From assembly GCA_027062365.1 (NCBI GenBank), contig JAMOTK010000072.1:1-64000 (forward strand): a stretch of 64,000 nucleotides of DNA. Direction: 5' to 3'. Both the position numbers and the translations under genes were made by a program. Below the pieces are notes generated by a model. It was not told where the DNA came from. It saw only the letters and a list, made by a program, of their open reading frames with translations, and did not search any database. Within the stretch, counting starts at the first letter, position 1. Each line of letters opens with the position of its first letter. Below, one piece after another: positions 18,880 to 29,657 of the stretch. The stretch is from Sulfurovum sp. (GTDB lineage Bacteria > Campylobacterota > Campylobacteria > Campylobacterales > Sulfurovaceae).

Positions 18880-21075
18880 ATGAAAAATTTAATTATCGTC
18901 GAATCACCAGCAAAAGCAAGAACTATTACAAACTTTTTAAGCAAAGACTATAAAGTTATCGCCTCAAAAGGGCATATTCGTGATTTACCTAAAAGCACTT
19001 TTGGTATCACTATAGATGATGAGACAGGGGATCTTATCCCTAAGTATTCTATCCCTAGAGATGTCAATCCTATCGTAAAAGAGTTAAAAAAACTTGCCAA
19101 AGAAGCAGAGGTTGTCTTTATCGCAACGGATGAGGATAGGGAAGGTGAAGCCATTGGGTATCACATTGCCAAAGCGATTGGCAAAGAGCCTACAGAGCTT
19201 CCTCGTATTGTCTTCCATGAGATTACCAAAACAGCGATACAACACGCCTTAGAGAACCCTCGTAAGCTCGATATGGACTCGGTAGATGCACAGCAAACCA
19301 GACGACTCCTAGACCGTATCGTAGGCTACAAACTCTCACCACTTCTAGCGAGTAAGATACAAAAGGGACTCAGTGCAGGAAGAGTCCAAAGTTCTACCCT
19401 TAAGATAGTGATAGAAAAAGAACGTGACATTAAGGCATTTAATCCTGAAGAATTTTGGACGATAGAAGCACTCTTTGAGAAAAATATTGATGCGTCTATT
19501 TATGACTATAATGGCTTAAAAATAGATAAACTTACTATCAAAAATGAAGCCGATGCCACAGAGATAGTAACTGCTGCTAAAGGTGAGTCTTTTATCGTAC
19601 TTTCGTTAGACAAGACCAAACGTAAGACAAAAACACCCCCTCCTTTTATGACCTCTACTCTCCAACAAGCGGCATCAACTCAACTAGGGTTTTCTCCTAA
19701 AAAGACGATGATGGTAGCTCAAAAGCTCTATGAAGGTGTCAAAACAGACCAAGGCATCATGGGTGTGATTACCTATATGAGAACAGATTCTATGAACCTT
19801 GCCAAAGAAGCCGTAGAGTCTGCTCGTGAATATATATTAAACAACTATGGAGAAAAATACTTACCCTCAAAACCCAAAAACTATGTGACCAAAGCCAAAG
19901 GGGCGCAAGAAGCACATGAAGCTATCCGTCCTACGATGATTAATTTTGACAGTAAAATGGCAGGAGACTATCTCTCTGCTGATGAGCTTAAACTCTATAG
20001 ACTTATCTATAACCGTTTTTTAGCATGTCAAATGACAGAGGCTGAGTTAGAGTCACAAAGCCTTTTGTTCAAAGGAGATAAATGTACATTTAAAGCTTCA
20101 GGAAGAAAGCTTCTTTTTGATGGTTTTTATAGGGTTACAGGACACAATGATAAAGACAAACTTCTACCAGAACTCACAAAAGGTCAAGCGGTAAGTCTGG
20201 ATGATATTAAGCAAGAACAACACTTTACAGAGCCACCTGCACGGTACAATGAAGCCAGTCTTATCAAAAAACTAGAATCGCTAGGTATCGGTCGTCCAAG
20301 TACCTATGCACCTACGGTTACGACACTTCAAACACGTAAATATATAGAGTTAGAAAAAAAGCGTATCCATCCTACGGAGATAGCTTTTACGGTCATCGAG
20401 ATGTTAGAAGCACATTTTCCTGAGATTGTAGATTCTGGATTTACTGCAAATATGGAAGAGACCCTCGATGAAGTTGCTGAGGGTAACACCTCGTGGCAAA
20501 CTATCTTAAAAGAATTTTATACCCCATTTTTACAAAAAGTAGAAGAGGGTAAAAAGAATATCAAGAGTCTAAAAATTGCTATTCCTACAGGTGAAAATTG
20601 TCCTAAGTGTTCATCAGAATTACTTTTACGTAAAGGGCGTTATGGCGAATTTATCGCGTGTTCCAATTTCCCAAAATGTAAATATACCAAAAATACTGAT
20701 GGTACAGAAGTAGAAGGGCCCGAAGAGACAGATGAGAAGTGTGAGAAATGTGGCTCAATGATGGTCATAAAAAACTCTAAACGTGGTAAATTTTTGGCAT
20801 GTTCTGCTTATCCTAAATGTAAAAATGCCAAATCATTAGAACCTGCAAAAGAACTCACGGTACCCTGTCCTGAATGTGGAGGGAAACTCCAAGAGCGAGA
20901 AGGAAAACGTGGTAAATTCTTTGGATGTGTGAATTACCCTAAGTGTAAATTTATTGCCAATTTTGAGCCTACAGACAAAAAGTGTCCTGAATGTGATTAT
21001 ATGATGGGCAAAAAGACACTTAAAGCAGGAGATACCTATGAGTGTTTCAAATGTAAAACAAAAGTAACTGGGTAA
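18880..21075 (+). CDS. topA: DNA topoisomerase I
   Basis: MKNLIIVESPAKARTI, VVFIATDEDREGEAIGYH, TYMRTDSMNL, C-terminal Cys4 zinc fingers. Confidence 0.97.
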   Translation: MKNLIIVESPAKARTITNFLSKDYKVIASKGHIRDLPKSTFGITIDDETGDLIPKYSIPRDVNPIVKELKKLAKEAEVVFIATDEDREGEAIGYHIAKAIGKEPTELPRIVFHEITKTAIQHALENPRKLDMDSVDAQQTRRLLDRIVGYKLSPLLASKIQKGLSAGRVQSSTLKIVIEKERDIKAFNPEEFWTIEALFEKNIDASIYDYNGLKIDKLTIKNEADATEIVTAAKGESFIVLSLDKTKRKTKTPPPFMTSTLQQAASTQLGFSPKKTMMVAQKLYEGVKTDQGIMGVITYMRTDSMNLAKEAVESAREYILNNYGEKYLPSKPKNYVTKAKGAQEAHEAIRPTMINFDSKMAGDYLSADELKLYRLIYNRFLACQMTEAELESQSLLFKGDKCTFKASGRKLLFDGFYRVTGHNDKDKLLPELTKGQAVSLDDIKQEQHFTEPPARYNEASLIKKLESLGIGRPSTYAPTVTTLQTRKYIELEKKRIHPTEIAFTVIEMLEAHFPEIVDSGFTANMEETLDEVAEGNTSWQTILKEFYTPFLQKVEEGKKNIKSLKIAIPTGENCPKCSSELLLRKGRYGEFIACSNFPKCKYTKNTDGTEVEGPEETDEKCEKCGSMMVIKNSKRGKFLACSAYPKCKNAKSLEPAKELTVPCPECGGKLQEREGKRGKFFGCVNYPKCKFIANFEPTDKKCPECDYMMGKKTLKAGDTYECFKCKTKVTG

Positions 21076-21082
21076 ACAAAGG

Positions 21083-21934
21083 ATGTCTAAACAAATATTT
21101 TTATGTGCGATTAACAATATCCTTTCAGGCACCTGTGCAGAAGATTGTAAATTTTGTACCCAAAGTGTACGCTACCATGCCAATATAGAACGCTACAACT
21201 ATAAAGATATAGCCCAAATCGTCCAAGAAGCCAAACAAGCCAAAGCCCATGGAGCATTGGGATATTGTTTGGTCACAGCAGGAAAAGGACTTGATGATAA
21301 AAAGGTAGACTTCGTCGCACGTGCCTCTCATGCTATCAAGCGTGAAGTAAAAAATCTCAATCTCATCGCCTGTAATGGTACAGCGAATAAAGATCAATTA
21401 CAGTATCTCAAAGAACATGGCATAGACAGCTACAATCATAACTTAGAAACTTCTGAGCGTTACTATGCTGAGATTTGTACAACCCATGCATGGGCAGAAC
21501 GCTATGAGACTTGTGAAAATGTAAAATCTACAGGACTTGCTTTATGTTCTGGAGGTATCTTTGGTATGGGTGAGACAGAAGAAGATAGAGAAGCGTTACT
21601 CACCTCTATCGCGTCACTTTCTCCTGAGTCTACCCCTCTTAACTTTTACCACCCCAATGATGCTTTACCTATCAAAACACGAAATATTCAACTGCATCAA
21701 GCCATTACTATTATCCAAAAAGCACGTAAACTTTTGGGAGAGAAAAGCCTACTTATGGTAGCAGGAGGGAGAGAACTTCTTTTTGATACGCAAGAACATC
21801 TTATGTTTGAAGCAGGAGCAAATGCTATGGTCATAGGCAATTATCTTACCACCCAAGGCTGTGATGCCAGTGATGACAAACAAATGTTAGCAACACTAGG
21901 CTATGAGGTAGCAACAACCTGTGATACACAATAG
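21083..21934 (+). CDS. bioB: Biotin synthase (radical SAM)
   Basis: GTCAEDCKFCTQS radical SAM motif, YNHNLETSERYYAEI, NFYHPNDALP. Confidence 0.93.
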   Translation: MSKQIFLCAINNILSGTCAEDCKFCTQSVRYHANIERYNYKDIAQIVQEAKQAKAHGALGYCLVTAGKGLDDKKVDFVARASHAIKREVKNLNLIACNGTANKDQLQYLKEHGIDSYNHNLETSERYYAEICTTHAWAERYETCENVKSTGLALCSGGIFGMGETEEDREALLTSIASLSPESTPLNFYHPNDALPIKTRNIQLHQAITIIQKARKLLGEKSLLMVAGGRELLFDTQEHLMFEAGANAMVIGNYLTTQGCDASDDKQMLATLGYEVATTCDTQ

Positions 21935-23069
21935 TATTACACTCATACTAACCCTCTCTTTATTGATTTGGTCTAGTCCCTATGTGGCCAAATCATTACG
22001 TTTACCTATCCCCTCTGTAGAGATTATCTTAGGGTCTATTTTTGCATACTTTGGGTTTATTGTACATAATGAACATTTCAATCTCATCGCCGAAGTGGGT
22101 TTCTTGTATCTCATGTTTTTAGCAGGGATGGAAGTCAATCTCAAACAAATTACAAACAGTCCAAAAGATGTAATACGTAAATCGATGTTGTTTTTATTTC
22201 TTATTACTATGTTTTCGATTCTTTTTGGGTTTATTTTTGAGCTTCATCTTATTGTGATTATCTCTATGCCTCTTATCTCTATAGGATTATTGGCCTCTCT
22301 TTCAAAGGTCTATGGAAAAGAGACTTCATGGATACAGTTAGCCTTTATAGCTGGGGTCTTAGGCGAAGTACTTAGTATCGCAGCCCTTACTATCTTTGAT
22401 GCAGCAAGTACGATAGGATTTAGTTCTGAGTTACTGGTTAAAATAGGATATTTACTTCTATTTATTTTGGTTATTTATATCATATATAAGATACTACATA
22501 TTCTTTTTTGGTGGTTTCCCGAACTCAAAGGGATACTTGTACCTAAGGTAGATACCTCTTCACAAGATGTTCGCCTAGCGATGTCACTCTTTTTTATCTT
22601 GATTGCCGTCATGTTGGCACTAGAGCTTGAATTGGCTTTGGGTGCTTTTATTGCAGGTATTGCTATATCGGCATTCTTTCATCATGAAAAAGCCCTTGAA
22701 GAGAAGATGTCAAGCTTAGGCTTTGGCTTCCTTGTTCCTCTCTTTTTTATCCATGTAGGGGCATCTTTTGATATTAAAGCGTTAGTCCTTGAAAGTGTGG
22801 TCTCTGGGGCATTATTGATTACTATGATTATGATTGTCTCACGTGTATTTGCAGCCATTGTCCTTCAAGGTATCTCAGGAGCAAAAGATGCACTACGTAT
22901 CGCACTTTCTCTCTCTATGCCTCTTACCTTACTTGTGGCTGTAGCTACCATTGGGTATGAGACAAAGTTATTAGATTTATTAACCTATTATCAACTCATT
23001 TTAGCCAGTATCTTTGAGATACTTATCTCCATGACAGCGATTAAACTTTTACACTCTTCTACAGAGTAA
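21921..23069 (+). CDS. Kef-type cation:proton antiporter family membrane protein
   Basis: ~12 hydrophobic segments; LMFLAGMEVNL, ELALGAFIAGIAIS; overlaps bioB 3' end. Confidence 0.88.
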   Translation: MIHNSITLILTLSLLIWSSPYVAKSLRLPIPSVEIILGSIFAYFGFIVHNEHFNLIAEVGFLYLMFLAGMEVNLKQITNSPKDVIRKSMLFLFLITMFSILFGFIFELHLIVIISMPLISIGLLASLSKVYGKETSWIQLAFIAGVLGEVLSIAALTIFDAASTIGFSSELLVKIGYLLLFILVIYIIYKILHILFWWFPELKGILVPKVDTSSQDVRLAMSLFFILIAVMLALELELALGAFIAGIAISAFFHHEKALEEKMSSLGFGFLVPLFFIHVGASFDIKALVLESVVSGALLITMIMIVSRVFAAIVLQGISGAKDALRIALSLSMPLTLLVAVATIGYETKLLDLLTYYQLILASIFEILISMTAIKLLHSSTE

Positions 23070-23074
23070 GATAA

Positions 23075-23095
23075 AAGAGACTTAATACGTCTCTT
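23075..23095. terminator. Possible bidirectional terminator hairpin between convergent genes
   Basis: aagagac-ttaatac-gtctctt, 7-bp perfect stem. Confidence 0.4.
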
Positions 23096-24680
23096 CTATA
23101 TTCATCTCTTTTATCGCTTCTTCTAGTTCTTTATCTGCTGCTAGTTTAGCATTCAATTTATCTCTTGTAATATTAATATCATCAAAGCTAGTAATTCTTT
23201 TTTTCTTAGGTGCTTTGGATATATTCTTAAATAAATCTTTAGGGGTTTTCTTTTTCACTACTTTCTTTTTCTTTACTTTCTTTATTTTCTTTTTAGTTGT
23301 TTTAGTGGGTGCTTTGTCGGGTGTTGTATTTTTCTTTGTAGCCATCATTTTGATTTTGCTATCAACCGTACTCAATTGGGCATCAATGTTTGCTAAACTT
23401 TTTTGCAATGCTAAAATTTTAGATTCTTTTTCTTTAGAGATAGAAACTTTTTTCTTATTTTCTTTTACTTTATTTTTAGCCACTTTTTTAGATTCTTTTT
23501 TTGCTTTTTTTGCTGCACGTTGTTTTTCATAGGCTTCTATCTCTTTTCTTTCTGCCTCTTTTTTGGCTTTAATTATTTTGAGATTTGCTTCTTTTTTACG
23601 ATGATTGGCTTTCTCTTTAGCAAGTTTTTCAGCTCTTGCTTTAGCCAGTTTTTCTAACTTCAATTTTTTGGCTAAAGCTTTGTCTGCTTTACGTTTTGCA
23701 TCTGCTTCTTTTTTGGCTAAAGCTAAAGCTTTGGCTTTGGCTTTTTTCTCAGCTTTTTCTTTTGCCCGTTGCTTCTCATAGGCTTCTTTCTCTTTCCTAT
23801 CAGCTTCTTCTTGGGCTTTTACTCCTGCTTTTTGTTCGGCGATACGTTTGGCTTTGGCTTCTGCCTTGGCTTTTTTCTCTGCTTTAGCAAGGGCTAGTTT
23901 TTCTGCTTCTGCTTTTTTCTTTGCAATTTTATCTGCTTTACGTTTGGCAGCAGCTTCTTTTTTGGCTAAGGCTTTGGCTTCTGCTTTGGCTTTTTTCTCA
24001 GCTTTAGCAAGGGCTACTTTTTCGGCTTCGGCTTTTTGCTTTGCAAGTTTATCTGCCTTACGTTTGGCTGCTGCTTCTTTTTTGATTAGGGCTTTGGCTT
24101 CTGCCTTGGCTTTTTTCTCTGCTTTAGCAAGGGCTAACTTTTCAGCTTCTGCTTTTTGCTTTGCGAGTTTATCTGCCTTACGTTTGGCTGCTGCTTCTTT
24201 TTTGGCTAAAGCTTTGGCTTCTGCCTTGGCTTTTTTCTCTGCTTTGGCAAGGGCTACTTTTTCAGCTTCGACTTTTTGCTTTGCTACTTTTTCGGCTTTT
24301 TCTTTTGCAAACCTTTCCGCAGCTGCTTTTTCGGCATCTTTTTTTTGTGCTAAAGCTTTGGCTGTCGCTTGTGCTTCTTTGTCGGCTTTTATCTTTATCT
24401 CTTTGGTAGAAGGTGTTTTTTCATTTACAAGTGCTTCCAATACTTCAACTTGTACCACGGGAGGTGCTTTTTTTACTGCAATATCCTGTGCAGGTACAAC
24501 AGTTTTTTCTTTTTTTGCTATTTGTTTGTCTGATGTTTTTCTTAATTCAGCAATCATGCTCTCTTGTTCTACATCAAGCTTCCCAAAATTTTCTTTCAAA
24601 TCAAATGGGTTTTCTGATGCTTGTGATTGTATCAGTAATACCATTACCCCTGCCCATAAATACTGTTTCATATTGTCCAC
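23082..24680 (-). CDS. Ala/Lys/Glu-rich, TolA-like repetitive coiled-coil protein with signal peptide
   Basis: MKQYLWAGVMVLLIQSQASENPFD..., then 40-aa repeats (AEKxALAKAEKKAKAEAKALxKKEAAAKRKADKxAKxK) and Lys-rich tail. Confidence 0.8.
   Translation of the reverse strand: MDNMKQYLWAGVMVLLIQSQASENPFDLKENFGKLDVEQESMIAELRKTSDKQIAKKEKTVVPAQDIAVKKAPPVVQVEVLEALVNEKTPSTKEIKIKADKEAQATAKALAQKKDAEKAAAERFAKEKAEKVAKQKVEAEKVALAKAEKKAKAEAKALAKKEAAAKRKADKLAKQKAEAEKLALAKAEKKAKAEAKALIKKEAAAKRKADKLAKQKAEAEKVALAKAEKKAKAEAKALAKKEAAAKRKADKIAKKKAEAEKLALAKAEKKAKAEAKAKRIAEQKAGVKAQEEADRKEKEAYEKQRAKEKAEKKAKAKALALAKKEADAKRKADKALAKKLKLEKLAKARAEKLAKEKANHRKKEANLKIIKAKKEAERKEIEAYEKQRAAKKAKKESKKVAKNKVKENKKKVSISKEKESKILALQKSLANIDAQLSTVDSKIKMMATKKNTTPDKAPTKTTKKKIKKVKKKKVVKKKTPKDLFKNISKAPKKKRITSFDDINITRDKLNAKLAADKELEEAIKEMNIEETY
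23881..24270. repeat. Tandem repeat, 120-bp period, four visible copies
   Basis: gctttrgcaagggcta recurs at 23881, 24001, 24121 and 24241, exactly 120 bp (40 codons) apart. Confidence 0.9.
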
Positions 24681-24707
24681 TCCTTATTTTTATTTTATTG
24701 TCTTACA

Positions 24708-24959
24708 TCACTCTTTTGATTCTAACTGTTTTAATTCAAAAAATTCTTTTTGTAGTCTTTGATTTTCAATTTTTAGTATCTTTTTCTCTTGAATCAACCC
24801 TTCTTTTCGCTTTGTAAGTGTATTAAGAACTGTGAGTGAATTTTCACCAAATATCAAAACCTTTACATACATAGAAAGCAAGATAATGCCTAATGTAGTA
24901 AGTAAAAAAGCTTTAAATGAAAAACCTGCTATCCCCTCTACTTCTCGTATCTCTTCCAT
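24708..24959 (-). CDS. Small single-TM coiled-coil protein, FtsB/DivIC-like
   Basis: One TM then coiled coil (TLTKRKEGLIQEKKILKIENQRLQKEFFELK); abuts eno. Confidence 0.6.
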   Translation of the reverse strand: MEEIREVEGIAGFSFKAFLLTTLGIILLSMYVKVLIFGENSLTVLNTLTKRKEGLIQEKKILKIENQRLQKEFFELKQLESKE

Positions 24960-26233
24960 TACTTTTTAAAGAGTGAAGCACCCAAATATTCAAATTGACC
25001 CAATTCTGCTTCTATCTCTAAAAGTCTGTTATATTTAGCCACTCTATCTGATCGGGCTGTTGAACCTGTTTTGATTTGTCCTGTATTGAGTGCCACTGCA
25101 AAATCAGCGATAAATGTATCTTCACTCTCGCCTGAACGATGGCTCATCACACAATTATACCCACTTCTTTGTGCTAGACGCACTGTTTGCATCGTCTCAG
25201 AAACTGTACCAATTTGATTGGGTTTAATCAAGATAGCGTTTCCTATATTTTTTTCTATCCCCTCTGATAAGATAGCAACATTGGTCACAAAAAGGTCATC
25301 TCCTACCAGTTGTATTTTATCTCCTAGTACTTCTGTATGCTCTTTCCACCCTTCCCAATCGTCTTCACTTAGTCCATCTTCGATAGAAACGATAGGGTAA
25401 TTCTCACATAAGTTTAGATAATACGCTGTAAGTTCTGAACTTGTAAGTGCTCTATTTTCTGATTTTAAGACATATTTACCCTCATCATTGATAAGCTCAG
25501 ACGCTGCCACATCTAAGGCGATAGCAATCTGCTCACCTGCTTTATATCCTGCAGCATCAATTGCTTTCATAATCACTTGTAGTGGCTCTTCATTGCTCTT
25601 TAGGTTTGGAGCAAATCCACCCTCATCACCGACAGCAGTACTCTCACCCATTTCATCAATAATTTTTTTGAGATGATGATACACCTCAGCACAGGCTCTA
25701 AGCCCTTCAGAAAATTGATCAAATCCTACAGGCACTACCATATATTCTTGAAAATCTACAGAGTTATTTGCATGTTCTCCACCATTGATGATATTGAGCA
25801 TAGGTACAGGCATCACCACAGCATTTGCCCCACCTAAATAACGATAAAGAGGCATTTTCATACTCACAGATGCTGCACGAGCAATCGCCATAGAGACACC
25901 CAATACAGCATTTGCACCTAAGTTCCCATAGTTTTGTGTACCATCAACTTCTTTCATCGTAAGGTCAATCTCAGCTTGATTAAAAGGACTAAGCCCTACA
26001 AGTGCATCATAGATAGCATTGTTTACATTTTCACACGCTTGTAGCACTCCTTTACCCATATAACGGCTTCCACCATCACGAAGCTCTAAGGCTTCTCTTT
26101 TTCCTGTACTTGCTCCACTAGGCACAATCGCATTTTCTACCGTACCATCACTTAAACTCACTGTAACTTTGACGGTAGGATTTCCTCTACTGTCCATTAC
26201 TTCTGTTGCTACTATCTCATCGATAAAAATCAT
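24959..26233 (-). CDS. eno: Enolase
   Basis: [66 protein letters not shown]. Confidence 0.98.
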   Translation of the reverse strand: MIFIDEIVATEVMDSRGNPTVKVTVSLSDGTVENAIVPSGASTGKREALELRDGGSRYMGKGVLQACENVNNAIYDALVGLSPFNQAEIDLTMKEVDGTQNYGNLGANAVLGVSMAIARAASVSMKMPLYRYLGGANAVVMPVPMLNIINGGEHANNSVDFQEYMVVPVGFDQFSEGLRACAEVYHHLKKIIDEMGESTAVGDEGGFAPNLKSNEEPLQVIMKAIDAAGYKAGEQIAIALDVAASELINDEGKYVLKSENRALTSSELTAYYLNLCENYPIVSIEDGLSEDDWEGWKEHTEVLGDKIQLVGDDLFVTNVAILSEGIEKNIGNAILIKPNQIGTVSETMQTVRLAQRSGYNCVMSHRSGESEDTFIADFAVALNTGQIKTGSTARSDRVAKYNRLLEIEAELGQFEYLGASLFKK

Positions 26234-26383
26234 CTACATACCTTTAGTTATAATTAATGTTCTTATTTTATCGAAATTTACCCTATATTTGTATGAGAGT
26301 AATAAATCTATCGCTAAAGTGTTCTTAGGCTATTTTTATCGCCTTATGCTAAAATACTCTTAATTATAATAAAGAGAGAACCC

Positions 26384-27250
26384 ATGCCCAAAAACATTCA
26401 ACTAGCCCACTCACCAGATGCCGATGATATTTTTATGTATTTTGCTATTAAGTTTGGCTGGGTAGATACAAAAGGCTATCACTTTTCCAATATCGGACTA
26501 GATATAGAAACGCTCAATGTAGAAGCTCTCAAAGGGACGTATGACATCTCTGCCATTAGCTTTGGGATGTATCCACTTATCAAAGATGAGTATGCCTTGT
26601 TGCGTACGGCTGTAAGTTTTGGTGAGGGGTATGGTCCTAAGCTGATACGCCGTAAAGACAAAAAACTAAAACGTAATTTTAGAGTAGCCCTTTCTGGTAA
26701 ATATACCACCAATGCAATGCTTTTTAGGATTTATTATCCTGATGCTAGACCTGTCTATATGGACTTTTTGGAAATAGAAGATGCCGTGGTCTGTGGCAAG
26801 GTAGATGCAGGGGTATTGATACATGAATCTATCCTAGATTTTGATGAGAGCTTAGAAGTAGAAAAAGAGTTATGGGATATATGGGTAGCGTTAGCAGGAG
26901 AGGGGCTTCCTCTTCCTCTAGGTGGGATGGCTGTACGCCGAAGCCTCCCACTAAACCGTGCCATAGACATAGAACAAATCCTCATCGAAGGTGTCAAAGT
27001 AGCCAATGATAGAAAAGAAGAACTCTGTAGCAAACTCGAAAAAGACAATCTCGTGCGTATCTCTAGTGATATGCTAACTAAATATCTCGATATGTATGCC
27101 TCTGATGATTCTGTGTCTCTTTCTACTGTGCAACTCAAAGCACTTGACACACTTTACAAAATAGGCTTTGATCATGGATTATGGGATACCCCTATAAAGA
27201 CCCAAGAGTATCTAATCCCTACAGAGTATGCAAGTTTACGGAAACTTTAA
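26384..27250 (+). CDS. mqnD: 1,4-dihydroxy-6-naphthoate synthase (futalosine pathway)
   Basis: LAHSPDADDIFMYFAIKFGW, DISAISFGMYPLIKDEYALL, GEGLPLPLGGMAVRR. Confidence 0.88.
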   Translation: MPKNIQLAHSPDADDIFMYFAIKFGWVDTKGYHFSNIGLDIETLNVEALKGTYDISAISFGMYPLIKDEYALLRTAVSFGEGYGPKLIRRKDKKLKRNFRVALSGKYTTNAMLFRIYYPDARPVYMDFLEIEDAVVCGKVDAGVLIHESILDFDESLEVEKELWDIWVALAGEGLPLPLGGMAVRRSLPLNRAIDIEQILIEGVKVANDRKEELCSKLEKDNLVRISSDMLTKYLDMYASDDSVSLSTVQLKALDTLYKIGFDHGLWDTPIKTQEYLIPTEYASLRKL

Positions 27251-28027
27251 GTGTTTTTTAAAACCATAGACTTCTCTACATACTCTAGCATCAAAGTAGG
27301 TCAACCCACCGAAGTACTGATGATAGAAAAAGGCGATAAGATACCCAAAGAGAGGTATCTCATCGGAGGAGCAAACAATCTACTCATCTCTCCTACCCAT
27401 CCTCCTCTCATGATGCTTTCTAAAGATTTTGCTTTTATCCAAAAAAATGACACACATCTTACCATAGGGGCAGGAATGCCTACAGGGCGTATCGTCTCGT
27501 ATGCCAAAAAACACAATATCGCTGGGTTTGAATTTTGTGCCAAGCTTCCAGGGACTTTGGGTGGTATGTTAGCCATGAACGCAGGAGTAAAAAGCTATGA
27601 GATATTTAATATCTTAGACGCTATCAAGATAGACCATCAATGGGTTTTAGCCAAAGATATAACCCATGGCTATCGTTTTGCCCTACTCAATGGTATCGCT
27701 ACGGAAGCTAGATTCAAACTCACCAAAGGATTTGATAAAAAACTTTTAGAAGCACTACTCTCTTTACGCTCCAACCAACCCCACACACCCTCAGCAGGGT
27801 CTGCTTTTAAAAATCCTAAAGATGACTATGCAGGAAGACTGATAGAAGAAGTGGGACTCAAAGGGGTAAAAAAAGGGGATATGCAGTGGAGTGAAGTCCA
27901 TGCAAATTTTTTGGTAAATCTAGGAAATGGTTCTTTTGAAGATGCCAAATATCTTATAGACTTAGCCAAAAAAAGGATAGAAACTCTCTGTGGAGTAAAA
28001 CTTTTAGAGGAGATAAAAATCCTCTAA
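27251..28027 (+). CDS. murB: UDP-N-acetylenolpyruvoylglucosamine reductase (GTG start)
   Basis: FCAKLPGTLGGMLAMNAGVKSYEI, PSAGSAFKNP, HANFLVNLGNGSFED. Confidence 0.92.
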   Translation: MFFKTIDFSTYSSIKVGQPTEVLMIEKGDKIPKERYLIGGANNLLISPTHPPLMMLSKDFAFIQKNDTHLTIGAGMPTGRIVSYAKKHNIAGFEFCAKLPGTLGGMLAMNAGVKSYEIFNILDAIKIDHQWVLAKDITHGYRFALLNGIATEARFKLTKGFDKKLLEALLSLRSNQPHTPSAGSAFKNPKDDYAGRLIEEVGLKGVKKGDMQWSEVHANFLVNLGNGSFEDAKYLIDLAKKRIETLCGVKLLEEIKIL

Positions 28028-28055
28028 ACTAGCTAACCCCTCTGTAAAAAACAAT

Positions 28056-28604
28056 TTATTTAACCGTACAGCGTACACATCTTATATAGTTTGATTGTCT
28101 TGGGCTACGTGCATATACCATTCCATCAGCAGGAAATACGACATAGTATCTACCCTCTGTTGAAGAGGTAGATGTCCAAAAATCTCTGCCTGTAGAGTAA
28201 GAAAATACTGCATTCTTTTTATCATAGACCTTATGTAATTCATCAGAAGTAGGCAATCTCCAATCAGAGAATCCTGCATAATTTAAACTTTCACAATAGT
28301 TTTTAGCATGTTGATGGTCGCCTGATTTACCAAAAGAACTTTCATTTTTGAAGGCTGTATTTTCGTCTTCTGTATAGGCTTCATCTTGCCATAAAAGATT
28401 TACATTTCTTTCTTTATAGGTACGTTCTGGTTTACAATCTTTTTCTTCTGTTTCCATCGCTTCTAGTACTCCACTAGAGATAGGTGCTGTACTAGAGAGT
28501 GTAGGCATATCTCCTGTCGTTATAGTCTCAGGTTCTATATTACCTCCAGCGATGAGCATAGAAGTAGACAAAAGCAATGCAAGTACGATAAGTTTATTCT
28601 TCAT
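28056..28604 (-). CDS. Secreted DUF1566 (Lcl C-terminal-like) domain protein
   Basis: Signal peptide; YCESLNYAGFSDWRLPTSDELHKVYD, FWTSTSSTEGRYYVVFPADG, YIRCVR. Confidence 0.8.
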   Translation of the reverse strand: MKNKLIVLALLLSTSMLIAGGNIEPETITTGDMPTLSSTAPISSGVLEAMETEEKDCKPERTYKERNVNLLWQDEAYTEDENTAFKNESSFGKSGDHQHAKNYCESLNYAGFSDWRLPTSDELHKVYDKKNAVFSYSTGRDFWTSTSSTEGRYYVVFPADGMVYARSPRQSNYIRCVRCTVK

Positions 28605-28689
28605 AGTTTTCCTTTGATAAAATCAATATTAGTCAATATAATAATCTAAAACATCTCAAAAGAAGCTAAAAATAGACTATTCTTTTTAA

Positions 28690-29262
28690 TTATTGGTATA
28701 TCTCTATTTTTACGCCATTTTTTACAGCATGCCAAAGCCTATCCATAGCTTCATTACCCACAGCGATACAGCCCTCTGTCCAATCTCGTTTGAGTGTATA
28801 GCTATCTCCTCTACCATCGGCATTCCATTTTGGCTGACCATGGATGGTAATATAGCCTCCTGCGTGGACTCCTTTTTTTCTAGCATTCCTCTTGTCTTTC
28901 TTGTTAGGATAAGAAATCATAAGAGACTTATAGAGTCTTCTATCACATTTTTTACGTACGATTTTATAGCTACCCTCAGGCGTACGATAATCCCCTCTTT
29001 TAACCTTATGCCCTTTTGTTCCATTTTTACCTAACGAAATACGAAAGGTATCTATCATCCTATCCTTATGAAAAGTCTTCATAATATGTCTTTTTTTATA
29101 CACTACTATTTTATCTACACGTACCCCGTTAAGCTCTTTACCATGAGAAAGGTCTCTATTACACTGCTTCGTATCATAAGGGGTTCTATCTATCGCACCA
29201 AAGCGTTGCGTACAAGCAGTAAGTATAAATAGAGCCAAAAGAGAGAGGCTTATATGTTTCAT
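28690..29262 (-). CDS. L,D-transpeptidase (YkuD-like) lipoprotein, copy 1
   Basis: Lipobox-like LFILTAC; GDYRTPEGSYKIVRK; ITIHGQPKWNADGRGDSYTLKRDWTEGCIAV (HG...GC motif). Confidence 0.85.
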   Translation of the reverse strand: MKHISLSLLALFILTACTQRFGAIDRTPYDTKQCNRDLSHGKELNGVRVDKIVVYKKRHIMKTFHKDRMIDTFRISLGKNGTKGHKVKRGDYRTPEGSYKIVRKKCDRRLYKSLMISYPNKKDKRNARKKGVHAGGYITIHGQPKWNADGRGDSYTLKRDWTEGCIAVGNEAMDRLWHAVKNGVKIEIYQ

Positions 29263-29265
29263 GCC

Positions 29266-29652
29266 CTACCCCCAGTCTTCATTCTTGTGCTTGTCTTTAT
29301 GTTTGTCTTTTTTATACGATGTAGCATTTTTAAGTTTTTGCAAACGGTTTAAATTACTCATTTCTGCATCTCTCATATCATTAAAAATTTTTTGTGTAAA
29401 TTCTTCATTTAACACCGTTTCATTATACAAACGGATGATATAGACTTTGAGCTGTTGATGGTACTCTGAATCCAAATGAATCTCTACCCTTTTATCAAAT
29501 TTAATTTTAAGCTCTGTAAATTTAAGGACAAAGTTTGTATCACTCACAGTCGTATCACGTAACATTCTAAAGATATTTTTAGATATTTTTTCGAGTTCGG
29601 TAATATACTTTTGACGGTTAAATTTGTCTATTTGTTTTTGTGTATATGCCAT
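29266..29652 (-). CDS. Hypothetical protein between two L,D-transpeptidases
   Basis: Start trimmed to MAYTQKQIDKFNRQKYITELEK; charged/coiled composition. Confidence 0.55.
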   Translation of the reverse strand: MAYTQKQIDKFNRQKYITELEKISKNIFRMLRDTTVSDTNFVLKFTELKIKFDKRVEIHLDSEYHQQLKVYIIRLYNETVLNEEFTQKIFNDMRDAEMSNLNRLQKLKNATSYKKDKHKDKHKNEDWG

Positions 29653-29657
29653 AGTGC

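Noticed and set aside
23848-24762. 304-aa plus-strand ORF (ALASALAFFSALARASFSAS...)
   Set aside because: Antisense shadow of the 120-bp repeats in the minus-strand Lys/Ala-rich gene; composition is just the reverse complement of GCx/AAx codons.
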